Shown one piece after another: positions 27,377 to 36,036 of a stretch of DNA of 36,036 nt. The first letter of the stretch is position 1, and every line of letters starts with the position of its first letter. The DNA is from Chara braunii (taxonomy: Eukaryota > Streptophyta > Charophyceae > Charales > Characeae): the NCBI GenBank assembly GCA_003427395.1, contig BFEA01000033.1, forward strand, positions 4,795,932-4,831,967. Direction: 5' to 3'. The notes beneath the pieces were generated by a model, which did no database searches, was not told the origin of the DNA, and worked only from the letters and a program-made list of their open reading frames with translations. The position numbers were made by a program, and so were the translations under genes.

Positions 27377-27649
27377 CAGTGTTGATACTGTGTTGGGACT
27401 ATCTTTGCTTCATTGTTTATTGGATGTGATCTACTCGGCTTTCCTTTGTGGCTAGTTGTGAGGATTCTGTGGAGCGAATTGCACTGTCAGTGCTTTTTGA
27501 CATATCGCATGGTCAAGTCTTCCACTGTGTTTATTTCTCCCTATGCGGTGTGATTCTCCCATCCTCTCCCATCCTCTCCCCTTCCTTATGTGTATGTATG
27601 GGCATAGAGTGTTGGTCATTTGACAACAAGCAACCAGGATCATAACATT

Positions 27650-27661
27650 TGGTATCAGAGC
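27650..27661 (+). promoter_or_regulatory. Primer binding site, initiator tRNA-Met
   Basis: TGGTATCAGAGC, two bases after the LTR, is complementary to the 3' end of plant initiator tRNA-Met. It fixes the LTR boundary and primes minus-strand DNA synthesis. Confidence 0.95.
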
Positions 27662-29018
27662 GATTGGATCCAGACAGTGAAGCGATTGATGAGTTGGAGC
27701 AACTACCACTATCTCGCGAGACATTGGAGTTGAATTTCATAGCGATTTGTCATCTTCAGGGTTGGCGACAGTGAGGGTGGTGGTGGTGAGTGTGTGGCGA
27801 GAAGTATTGGACAGAGGGTGACACACTCCTGTGTAGGGTTATGCAGGAGTGAGTGGCGATTGTTGCTCTGAGGCCTGAGAGGCTCTATGGAGGCTATTTT
27901 CAGCCTGGCGACTCGTTTGGAAACTGGCGATTGGTAAGGAAGTGATCCCAGGGTGTTGCGATTATGGAATTGGGTTAGGATCCCCAATTTCCAAGCAACG
28001 CAGTACAGGGTAAAGTGGCGAAGTGGCGCTGCACCGAGTTTCGCAGTTATCAGGAGTCCAGATCAAGTGAATCTGTCAGTTGTGGGTGAAGCGCCTCAGG
28101 GAGAACTACAGGATCAACAAGTTTGAGGAAGTTTGGTACGTGGAACACTGGTAATCATCAGAGATGAAATTGGCGAGATGGGGTTGAGCAGACAGTCATA
28201 GCCAGGGTTACACTCATCTTCTTAAGAGATGTCCTTGAAGTAAGGGTGTTCCCTACTCTACTCTGTGTGGCGATTTTTGAGCTATTTTTAGAATAGCGAA
28301 ATTTGTTCTGTCAGCCAATAGACAGTTGAAAATCGAAATTCAGACTGTGGGACAGACATATTCAATTTCCCCTACCTATCTTCTTTGAGTTCTACTAACC
28401 CGGTTTGACCCTCCTTCTGACTCAATTTCCATTTGTGACTGCTCTACAGTGTTGCGGTTCATCATGTACTGTGAATTGAATTGTTCAGGGTCCTGCTGTC
28501 AGCAATATTGGTGATTTGAGTTCTGCCTGCCATAGCTGAAGCTCAACTAGACTAGGGTGAGTCATAACTTTGGTTCTGTCCGTCAGAATTCAATTCTATC
28601 AGTCCCTGGTAAATCGGAATTCAGTATACCGTCAGTGTCTGAAATCGCACAATCAGATCTGATGTTTTGAGTCAAATACAGTGTAATTTGTACTTCGCCA
28701 TACCCTAGGTATGGCATACAGGGTCATCCATTGCTGAGGTCAGTAGGGAGTAAGTCTAAAAATAGGTTCCCTAGTAAATCGCTGCATCTTGGTCAACAAC
28801 AGATGTTTGTCTATCCCTAATTGGTCACTTTGTCTAATTACTAATCACTACTAATCAGTCCAGGACTACATCCTGCACTGAATTAATACAGAATTTGCAG
28901 TTATTGCATGCAATTGATGTGTCAGGGCAGTGAATGGAAAATCGTGAAATAATTTTTTGTTGAGTCATCTCTAATCTGACCCTGACCCTCAAGCGGTCGG
29001 CAGAGACTGAGCACTCAC
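27662..29018 (+). other. Gypsy untranslated leader
   Basis: About 1.36 kb between PBS and gag without a recognisable domain or long frame. It ends in a T-rich tract (29120-29155) followed by TATCTGGTTCAG at 29167-29178, which resembles a 3' splice site. If used, the gag reading would start downstream of it and the odd Phe/Tyr-rich start of the open frame would not be translated. Confidence 0.5.
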
Positions 29019-30251
29019 TTGCTTAGATTAACCACTTTCTCTCTCCAGTCAGGTGACAACAATTGGGCGAGTACCGCAAAGAAAACCCAATTCCTGTTAC
29101 TTCCATCTTTGTCTGTTGATTATTTTTATTTTTATTTTTATTTTCTATATTTTGGGAATTTGAAGATATCTGGTTCAGAGAAGGGAGAGGCTTCTGAGGT
29201 GAAGCCTGGGATTCCTCTTGACCCTTTAGAGGTTGAACTGCGTGCTGAGGAGGAGAAACTCCGCCAACAGGCACAAGCAGTTGAAACTCTAAAGGTTGAG
29301 CTAAAAAGGAAGGAGGAAACCGCCAAAAAGGAGACTAGAAGGCGGGAGTTGACAACAGATGTGGAGAAGGTCAGGCTGAGTAGCAGCTCCAGTAAGTATA
29401 ATAAGGATATTGCTGAATTCGTCCTCTTACAGGATGATATTCACCAATCCTATTGTACCAACTGGGATGCTAGGATCACCAGTCTGAAGGAAAGCATGGC
29501 AAAACATACAAAGCAGTTGAATGACATCTCCTCCAAACTTTATCGTTTTTTTGTTCATCTGCAGATTCCAACCACCCAGGCTGTTCCTACATCTCCTGGG
29601 CCCCCTCAAGCAGAACCTCAACAAACCCCACAATCCAGACCTACATCTCCTCCCTCTCCACCCAAGTCAACAACACCTGCCCAGCCCTCAGGTCCATTTG
29701 ACATGCAGCGGCCCAAGCTTACCTCTCCACCTATGTTCTCTGGCGAGGACCCAAAGGTGGATGTTGTAGACTGGGCCACTGCGCAATGAACCTACCTGAG
29801 TGGGTTCAAATGTAATGAGGACGTGAAGGTGAGTGCCATCCTGGCTCGATTGGGGAGGACTACACTGAAATGGTGCATCTCTACCTCCAGCAAGCAGGGG
29901 ATGAAGATGGCTGACTGGGCGCAGAGGCTGGCGGTGGCACGTTTTCTGCAGGCACTGCAGGATAGGTTTGAAGACAAAGAGCAGAGCAGGAAAGCAACAG
30001 ATAAAATTATGCGCCTGGGCCAAAAGAATTTGGATGACCCCTTGTCCAAACTCTATTCCACCTTTGAGAGTCTTACATCGACTCCTGGGTTGGAGATGAG
30101 GGAGCGGGATCTGCTCATTCACTTCCTAAGGGTAGAGCATGAGCCATACCATATTGCTCTTTTCTTTCAGGGCTACAAGGACTGGCGGTCCTTTGGCAGA
30201 GCAGTCCTGGATCTGGAGTCCAAACTTCATGTCCAGGAAGCACCTTCTTAA
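29019..30251 (+). pseudogene. gag: Gypsy gag (capsid), one in-frame stop
   Basis: Structural protein that packages element RNA. One reading frame runs from 29019 to 30251, broken by a TGA at 29787-29789. The first roughly 45 codons include a Phe/Tyr run from a T-rich tract and are doubtful. A predicted coiled coil follows (EVELRAEEEKLRQQ, KVELKRKEE), then a Pro/Ser/Thr-rich linker, then the conserved gag core (VSAILARLG, ADWAQRL, LQALQDRF, FESLTS, RDLLIHFL). The stop falls at the start of that core, so the intact capsid would not be made. Confidence 0.8.
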
Positions 30252-30842
30252 GGAAGGAAGGGGCCCTCCTCAAAGGGGCGTAGAAGGAGAAAGGGTGCCC
30301 TGTTTGCTGCAGCTTCGAGTTCAAATGATGATGCAGCCTCCCAGGGTGGGACCCCTCCATCTGGGACTGCTTCCTCATCTGCTGCAGATTCTGTTGTTCT
30401 TGCCCTGACGGATGCTTTGATGGGTTTGACCAGGGATAAAGCCCCAACTCAGAAAGTACCAACCAACAGCAAGGGGAAAGGTAAGGGGCGTGCCTCTTCC
30501 CCTAGTGCCAGAGAGTTCCTCTACCACGAAACACCCGCTGGCTAGCTGACCCTCTTGATCCCTCCACCTTCTCCTGACATGCACTCAGGATCCAGGACGG
30601 AGTTTGGAGGAAGAGGAAGGACAAGGGTGTCTGCCTGAGGTGCGCAGGGGACCATTTTCTGAAAGACTGTCCCAGCATGCATCGCAGGTCTACAGACAAC
30701 TCTATTTCAAAAAACTAGAGCAGAGAGAGGTGGAAGTAACAGTGCTGATTCACCTTTTGATGAAGATGACTCTTTACATTCTCTCGCTGATTCGTTTTGT
30801 GGAGTTCCATCTTCATGGTCCTTCATTTTTTAGGACACTGAG
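30252..30842 (+). pseudogene. Gypsy nucleocapsid region with zinc knuckle
   Basis: The frame is broken relative to gag. At 30632-30670 a different frame encodes CLRCAGDHFLKDC, a CCHC zinc knuckle with CX2CX3HX4C spacing, one residue shorter than the usual CX2CX4HX4C. Basic residues flank it (WRKRKDKG, MHRRS), as expected for RNA binding. The rest is Ser/Pro-rich and disrupted. Confidence 0.6.
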
Positions 30843-31382
30843 TTGGATGAGACGTGGGAGGAGGATGAGTCCCAGAGCCTTGTTGATCGCTTCCTGTCCT
30901 TGCAGGAAACAAAGAAGCACAGGTCAGACCTCATCCTGCTTCGACCCTCTATCCTGGGAGCCAAATTCAAAGGGCTCTTGGATTGTGGGGCTACTCACAA
31001 TTTTATGTCTTCGAAGACAGTCAACATGCTGCACTTGGATCAGAGACTAGTAAAGTTGCGACAACCTATTGAGGTTCCCATAGGCGACTCATCTACAGTC
31101 AGGATTACTACTGTTGTCAAGGGTCTACCAATGGCCTTTGATAAGCAGGGATAAATTAGGCATCACGTAAATTTTTATGTGTTCCCGGATGTCCCCTTTG
31201 ACCTTGTGTTCTCTATGCAGTGGCTTAGTGCCACCAACCCCAGGATCGACTGGCGGATTCCTAGGGTTGATCTACCTGACCGGCATGGGGTCTATCGCCC
31301 CTGTATGCTTGCTGATGAGTATCATCCGACCAGTAACTGTTTTTGCATGCGTGCTCGCAGTTTTATGCACCTTTCACGCTAG
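30843..31382 (+). pseudogene. Gypsy aspartic protease
   Basis: Retropepsin-like region that would cleave the polyprotein. The active-site block reads LLDCGATHNFMS (DCGA codons at 30981-30992), keeping the catalytic Asp but with Cys where Ser or Thr is usual. The flanking pattern (VPIGDSSTVRI, FYVFPDVPFDLVF...QWL) fits the family. TAA at 31152-31154 and TAG at 31380-31382 interrupt the frame. A shift follows before RT. Confidence 0.75.
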
Positions 31383-31483
31383 ACTGCGCGTCTGTTTGTG
31401 GCTTATGTCAAACAAACTGATGTGGAGACTGCTCGTGTCCCTTTCAAATTCAGCAGGTTGTTGACCGATTCTCAAATCTTATG

Positions 31484-32240
31484 CAGGAACCGACTGAACT
31501 TGTCCATAGGCAAACCAAACATAAGATTGAGCTCCTACCTGGTTCGGTCCCTCCCAAGGGCCGGGTCTACATGATGTCACCTGTTGAACTTGACGAGCTC
31601 AGGAAACAATTAGAGACCTTGACCAGCAAGGGCTAGATTCGACCAAACACATCTGAGTTTGGGCCACCAGTTCTCTTTGTTCCAAAGGGAAATGGTGAGT
31701 TCAGAATGTGAGTGGACTACAGAGGTCTCAATAAGATAACGAGGAAGTCTACAAAGCCTCTTCCTCGTATTGATCATCTGCAGGGCTGCACAATCTTCAG
31801 CAAGATCGACCTCAAATTTGGTTATCACCAGATTGAGATAGCTGAAGGTGATGTCCACAAGACAACCTTCAAGACCAGGTATGGTACTTATGAGTATCTG
31901 GTCATGCAATTCGGTCTTTGCAATGCTCCAGGCACTTTCCAAACAGAGATGCATCGCAAACTCAGACCTTACCTGGACAAGTTCGTAATTGTCTACTTGG
32001 ATGATATATTGGTATTCAGTCGTTCTGTCTAGGAGCATGCGCAATATTTAGCTCTGGTCCTCCAGGCCTTACATGATAACCAGTACAAGATTAACAAGGA
32101 TAAGTCCTCTTTTGAAGTTTCCTCTATAGTCTATCTGGATCATGTCATTTCTGGAGAGGGGTTGACTCCTGAGGCAACGAAAGTTGTTGCTGTTAAGGAC
32201 TGACCGAAGCCTGTTAACATTCGTGATGTCTAGTCTTTCT
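31484..32240 (+). pseudogene. Gypsy reverse transcriptase
   Basis: RT blocks in order are: [69 protein letters not shown], and the catalytic [10 protein letters not shown] (YLDD at 31994-32005, intact). Then EHAQYL and YLDHVISGEGL. Four in-frame stops or more break it: TAG 31634-31636, TGA 31709-31711, TAG 32030-32032 and further ones near 32200. The conserved SKIDLKSGYHQ Ser is Phe here. Non-functional. Confidence 0.9.
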
Positions 32241-33017
32241 TGGGTCTTGCATCATATTACAAAAAGTTCATTAAGAACTTCTCTTCCACCCCTGACTGAC
32301 CTCATAAACAAAGACACTTCCTTTCTTTGGACACCAGAATGTCAGGAGGCTTTCACACGTCTCAAGGAGGCTTTGATTCGTACTCCTGTGTTGAAGTTAC
32401 CTGATCCTACCTTACCATTTCTGCTAACCACTGATGCGAGTCAGTATGGTGTAGGAGCGGTACTTCAACAGGATGATGGGAATGGTCTGCAACCTGTCAA
32501 GTACATGAACAAAAATATCAAAGACAAGGAGTTGCATGACTCTACCTATGAGAAACAACTTTATGCTCTTGTGTCAGCGCTCAAGCATTGGAAACACTTC
32601 CTCCTGGGCAGCCACTTCAAAATCTTTTCAGATCACTCCACCCTTCAGTGGATGAAGTCCCAGGGAGAATTGAATGACAAACTTGCTCGCTATATTCAGT
32701 TCATTGACTTGTTTGACTTTGAACTAAAATACAAGAAGGGCTGCTTCAATTGTGTAGCAGACACCCTTTCTCGTAGGTGTGACACTCTCTTTTTGATCTC
32801 CTTTACTCACTCATTTGTAGAGAAGACTCGTCAGACCATTGCCCGTCTGTTGCCCCAGGACCCAATTTTTGGGCCTATAGTGAGGAATCTTCAGGAGGAT
32901 CCTGCCTCTGAGCTAGGATATGCTGATGTCAGAGTGTCATGCTCGTGGCCATTTTGGTGCCCTCAAATCGTATGCGGCCCTGTCACAACGCTTCTTCTGG
33001 AAGGAGATGAAGAGTGA
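32241..33017 (+). pseudogene. Gypsy RNase H and connection
   Basis: Uninterrupted for over 230 codons but in a different frame from RT. It contains TPECQEAFTRLKEAL, the RNase H Asp block FLLTTDASQYGVGAVLQQD (Asp at 32433), EKQLYALVSALKHWKHFL, FSDHSTLQWM and the end motif CVADTLSRR. It degrades RNA in the RNA-DNA hybrid. The frame shifts again at about 32930, just before the integrase zinc finger. Confidence 0.88.
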
Positions 33018-33774
33018 CATGCTGCACTATGTGGAAACCTGTGAGTTATGCCGAACGAATAAGGTGGTTCGCAGACATCCTTTTGGCTTACTCAAACCAC
33101 TACGTATCCCCGAAGCACCTGCATAGTCAGTATCTATTGCTTTCACTGATCTGGGGAGGACCACACTTCGTGGTATGCGTCAAGTTATGGTATGTGTGAA
33201 TCGGTTTTCCAAATATGCAGAGTTCATCCCCTTACCAGCTGAGGCCCGTGTTCCAACCGTTCAGGCGACTTTTGCTGACAAGTGGGTTACACATCATGGA
33301 CCTCCCACCTCGATAGTTAGTGACCGGGATCCCAGGTTTTGCAGTAATGAATGGCAATCCTACTGTAGGGATTACCTTCATTCTCGTCTGGATATGACAT
33401 CTGGTCGTCATCCTGAAGCCAGTGGTCAGGATGAAGTGATGAACCATATTCTATTTCAGCTGCTGCGTCCTGTGATCAGTACGGACCAGTAGGAATGGGA
33501 TCTCCATTTGGGTCGTGCACAACTTGTGTATAACACCTCTGTACACTCCTCTATCGACTTTACACCCTACCGGTTACACTGGGGTCTTGAGCCACGACAG
33601 CCCCTCGATGATATCATCGACAAGGCTACCCATACGTTGACGCCTGAAACTGCAGAGTTCACTAGATGTTACAGTGTGGACATTGAGCACGCCCGTGCCA
33701 ACGGGCTGAAAGCTCAAAAGGCTATGATTCAGCAGCCTAATCGGCATAGACGTCCTTCGATTATGCACAGGTGA
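32920..33774 (+). pseudogene. Gypsy integrase (HHCC and catalytic core)
   Basis: One frame with TAG stops at 33124-33126 and 33490-33492 and TGA at 33772. The N-terminal zinc module has His at 32938 and 32950 and CELC at 33040-33051. In the core, the first catalytic Asp is replaced by Ala (SIAFTDL, codon 33139-33141). The second Asp (SDRDPRF, 33322) and the Glu (GQDE, 33433) remain, 36 residues apart by my count. Loss of an acidic residue would abolish strand transfer even without the stops. Confidence 0.88.
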
Positions 33775-34084
33775 CTGGGTGTGGGTACTCAGTTCTGAGT
33801 TATCATGAGAGCAAGACATTTTGCCTAAGCTGATGCCACGATACATGGGTCCATGGCAGCATTGGCAGGTCTTAGATACAGTGGGAGTTGATTCTTTTGG
33901 ACCATCCTATAGTGTGGATGTCCCTCTGCATCTACAAACCTACCCTGACTTCCATGCATCCAAGCTGTTGCCATTCACATCAACTGATGCATTCCCAGAC
34001 ATGCCTCCTCAATTTGGTCCCCCGATCCCTGGTAAGGAATATGAGGTGGAATTAATTGAGGATGAGTGTGATACAACTAATTGA
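33775..34084 (+). pseudogene. Gypsy integrase C-terminal domain
   Basis: In a new frame it reads DWVWVLSSELS, a stop, then KLMPRYMGPW (GPY/F module), FHASKLLPF, and ends EYEVELIEDECDTTN. EYEVE resembles the first strand of a chromovirus chromodomain, but nothing follows: the TGA stop at 34082-34084 is formed by the first three bases of the 3' LTR. Confidence 0.7.
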
Positions 34085-35128
34085 AATTACCTACAACTAC
34101 CCTAACTGCGAATAACAGGCGCGGGCTACCCCTAGGACAGATAGGCCCTAAGGGCCTATGTTGATAGACGGTCCTATAGCCTATAGCCGGGCAGGTAGAG
34201 GCCGCGAGGCCGAAATTGAAATGGTACCGGTCTGTCCAGTCAGTCCGGTCTAGGTCGTGTCTAGGCTAGTGTAGGTTATATATAGGATGGGGACATCGGT
34301 TCAGGGCTTTTGGCAGTTGGTGCCGTGTACATCGCTGCAGAGCAACACATGAACTGGAAGTGGTGACAACTTCAGCATTGGTGGAGACGGACATAGCTAG
34401 ACCTGCGGAGCGTCGGCCATAGCTGGGACCTGCCCTGTACTCTGACAGCTCGCGGGGCTGAACAAAGGTCTGGGCTATTCGAGGTTTGTTGGAGGCGAGA
34501 GTTGGTGCCCTGCTGGACCCTCCTCAGGAGTAGGGTGTCAGGGTGTGTGACGCTGCAGCCATAGCTGCAGCTTGTCTTCCTCAGAGATCATCTTTGTCAG
34601 GAGTGGTGGCGCTGCTGCAGACTTCCACTCGGGAACTCATCTGGCACTTCATCATCATCAGACAATGTGGCACTGGTCTTCTTCTTCATCCTTGAGTGGC
34701 GCTTGTCCTCAAAGGCCTGTTTCAAGGTGGTGCTTCCCTCTGGAGGCAGTATTTGGGTGGCGCTTGATGTTTCAGGGACTCAGGGGTAGTTCTAGCGGTT
34801 ATTCAGGGTTGGGGAGTGAAGCGCTGCTCATTCCTGAGAAGCGCACCATGGTTTTGGGGTTATTCTGACATTTCGAGACGCTGTGTTGGGACTATCTTTG
34901 CTTCATTGTTTCATGGATGGGATCTACTCAACTTTCCTTTGTGACCGGTTGTGAGGATTCTGTGGAGCGAATTGCACTGTCAGTGCTTTTTGTCATATCG
35001 CATGGTCAAGTCTTCCACTGTGTTTATTTCTCCCTGTGCGGTGTGATTCTCCCATCCTCTCCCCTTCCTTCTGTGTATGTATGGGCATACCTGGAAGTCT
35101 ATGTGAGCGAGTGTTGGTCATTTGACAA
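34082..35128 (+). repeat. Gypsy 3' LTR, truncated
   Basis: Matches the 5' LTR from its first base to TCATTTGACAA, then lacks the final 21 bp. Repeat sequence of the 5047 family begins at the break. It has lost a 26-bp segment with AATAAA, and has gained a short duplication (GCCATAGCTGCA, about 34558) and an extra ACCTGGAAGTCTATGTGAGC near 35090. Confidence 0.88.
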
Positions 35129-35540
35129 AAAACCCATAAAATTTGACCCCCAAACCCTTATTTCAGTTTGGACCCGTTAGTCAGGAGCTGAAAGTGGGGT
35201 TCCCCGTTAACCACATGTGAGTTGGGACCATTGGCGGATGTGGTCAGTGCTTTCTTGTTGGTGGAGCCTTCTGTGTTGAGTATGTTGCCTTTTGCACTTC
35301 GCTGACCCTTTTTTCTTCGTGCGACAGGCAATCTCAGGGTGACAGGGGACCTCAATTTCACTGGCATCCTTAGGCTGGGAGGGGGTTTTAAGGAGTGTCT
35401 AGGTAATTCTGTATGGGTTTCGCCAGTTGCAATTGGAGTCACAGGGATTATGTAACCTCGCCTATAAATAGGCGGACCGTTAATCCCCTGTGAAGAGGGC
35501 AATCAATGCTATTCCGCATGATATGACTGTTTGACATGAC
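35129..35540 (+). repeat. Dispersed repeat fragment (TTTGGACCCGTTAGT family)
   Basis: CAGTTTGGACCCGTTAGT, GCTGAAAGTGGGG and CCCCGTTAACC match 5047-5113. CCGTTAAT...CTGTGAAGAGGG at 35479 matches the end of that block again, so about 270 bp appears inserted or duplicated between. No gene. Confidence 0.55.
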
Positions 35541-35725
35541 CTGCTCCAGTACTGTAAGTGGGACACTGGACCCGGTTTCCAGCAGGTGCCGTTCCCCACC
35601 AATAGATTGGAGCCATCTATCACTAGGGGCCTACTATTGGGGGATGCTGATATGACTTCCAATAGTAGGCCCCCGCAGATGTTTTTCACAAAAAAAAAGC
35701 AAAAAAAAAACAAAGTTACAAACAT
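35541..35725 (+). mobile_element. 3' end of stem-loop A-tailed retroposon
   Basis: GGGACACTGGACCCGGTTTCC and AGCAGGTGCCGTTCCCCACC, then AATAGAT, lead to a perfect 15-bp stem: GGGGCCTACTATTGG (35626-35640) pairs with CCAATAGTAGGCCCC (35659-35673). The loop GGGATGCTGATATGACTT keeps the TGCTGATATG word of its relatives. Short A runs follow (35689-35711). Same family as the 3' end of the 21288-23708 insertion. Confidence 0.7.
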
Positions 35726-35779
35726 GATACATATATAATTTGTGCAAGTCGGTCGCTTCAACGGTGGACGAGTGTGTGG

Positions 35780-35918
35780 GCACTTGGTGCTTAACCACAC
35801 AATTTGTGGCTAACCTTGCATCTTGTACTATATTGCCTATTTAATATCTATACCTTTTTTTGGTTTCATGGGTGGTTTGTGATGATTTGTGGATGGAATG
35901 AGAGTCATTGAGAGAGAG
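35780..35918 (-). repeat. Dispersed repeat D, copy 2
   Basis: Reverse complement of the 17239-17365 repeat: GCTTAACCACACAA, AACCTTGCATCT, TATATTGC, TGGTTTGTGATGATTTGTGG and ATGGAATG. It lies next to a CA/GA microsatellite, as copy 1 lies next to GT. Confidence 0.75.
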
Positions 35919-35940
35919 TTTTTTTTTCTTTTTCTTTCAA

Positions 35941-35970
35941 AACACACACACACACACACACACAGACACA

Positions 35971-36036
<66 letters not shown>
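35941..36036. repeat. Compound (CA)n(GA)n microsatellite at window end
   Basis: CA repeats with one GA interruption pass into GA repeats that run off the window. Confidence 0.95.

Larger units (their letters stand above)
26571..27647 (+). repeat. Gypsy 5' LTR (1077 bp)
   Basis: Begins TGAAATTACC and ends CATAACA, the TG...CA rule. It matches 34082-35128 along its length. It contains a TATA-like site, AATAAA at 27371-27376, and a CCCATCCTCT duplication near 27560 absent from the 3' LTR. The words ACTAAT precede both LTRs, probably by chance. Confidence 0.9.
26571..35128 (+). mobile_element. Ty3/gypsy LTR retrotransposon, degenerate
   Basis: Complete layout: LTR, PBS, leader, gag, protease, reverse transcriptase, RNase H, integrase, truncated LTR. 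The domain order with integrase last is that of Ty3/gypsy elements. All coding regions carry stops or frameshifts, and the LTRs differ by more than 30 substitutions in their first 390 bp by eye plus several indels, so it is an old inactive copy. No TSD can be checked because the 3' LTR end is missing. No complete chromodomain is present at the C-terminus. Confidence 0.93.

Noticed and set aside
33821-34084. Chromodomain at the gypsy C-terminus
   Set aside because: Only EYEVE-like residues are seen; the rest of the domain is absent.

Overview
The window is eukaryotic, non-genic DNA made almost entirely of transposable-element debris and simple repeats. I find no bacterial-style genes and no intact conserved host gene. 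The gypsy element primes from initiator tRNA-Met (TGGTATCAGAGC), the usual choice in plant LTR elements. A 5S rRNA of green-plant type, U6 snRNA copies and organelle-like tRNA-Ser(GCU), tRNA-Ala(UGC) and tRNA-Thr(GGU) sequences also point to the green lineage. A streptophyte alga such as Chara is my best guess, but it is only an inference. A 791-base N run, scattered single Ns and two Nextera mate-pair junction adapters (2966-3003, 26310-26347) show a draft short-read assembly that is probably chimeric at those two points. LAYOUT. 1-6.9 kb: a hairpin MITE, a tRNA-derived SINE, a U6 relic, and two copies of a roughly 750-bp GC-rich repeat (2.15 and 6.1 kb). 6.9-9.1 kb: two decayed LINE reverse-transcriptase fragments in opposite orientation, each carrying a copy of the same 110-bp hairpin MITE, with a U6 copy between them. 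10.3-11.7 kb: a dimeric minisatellite between direct repeats, a tRNA-derived double SINE, and an A-tailed retroposon with an 11-bp target-site duplication (TSD). 12-15.6 kb: microsatellites, a hAT-like MITE with an 8-bp TSD, and a bare poly(T) tract between 11-bp direct repeats. 15.9-16.7 kb: gap. 17.2-18.6 kb: tandem tRNA-like repeats and a 5S rRNA-headed, A-tailed retroposon. 19.4-19.8 kb: a U6-headed, A-tailed chimera abutting an organelle-like tRNA cluster. 21.3-23.7 kb: a 2.42-kb minus-strand insertion with 40 A at its 3' end, an 11-bp TSD and a 362-codon ORF. 25.35-25.62 kb: a small retroposon with 62 A and a perfect 12-bp TSD. 26.57-35.13 kb: a degenerate Ty3/gypsy element (LTR, gag, protease, RT-RNase H, integrase, truncated LTR). 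35.1-36 kb: further A-tailed and microsatellite-bearing repeats. HOW IT FITS TOGETHER. Many non-autonomous insertions here end in poly(A), and several have 10-12 bp TSDs. That is what LINE-encoded machinery makes, and LINE fragments are present. The best candidates for something undescribed are the 2.42-kb ORF-bearing retroposon, whose 3' stem-loop recurs in other A-tailed copies, the 5S-headed retroposon, the U6 chimera, and the hairpin MITE family. No defence, metabolic or regulatory gene system was found.
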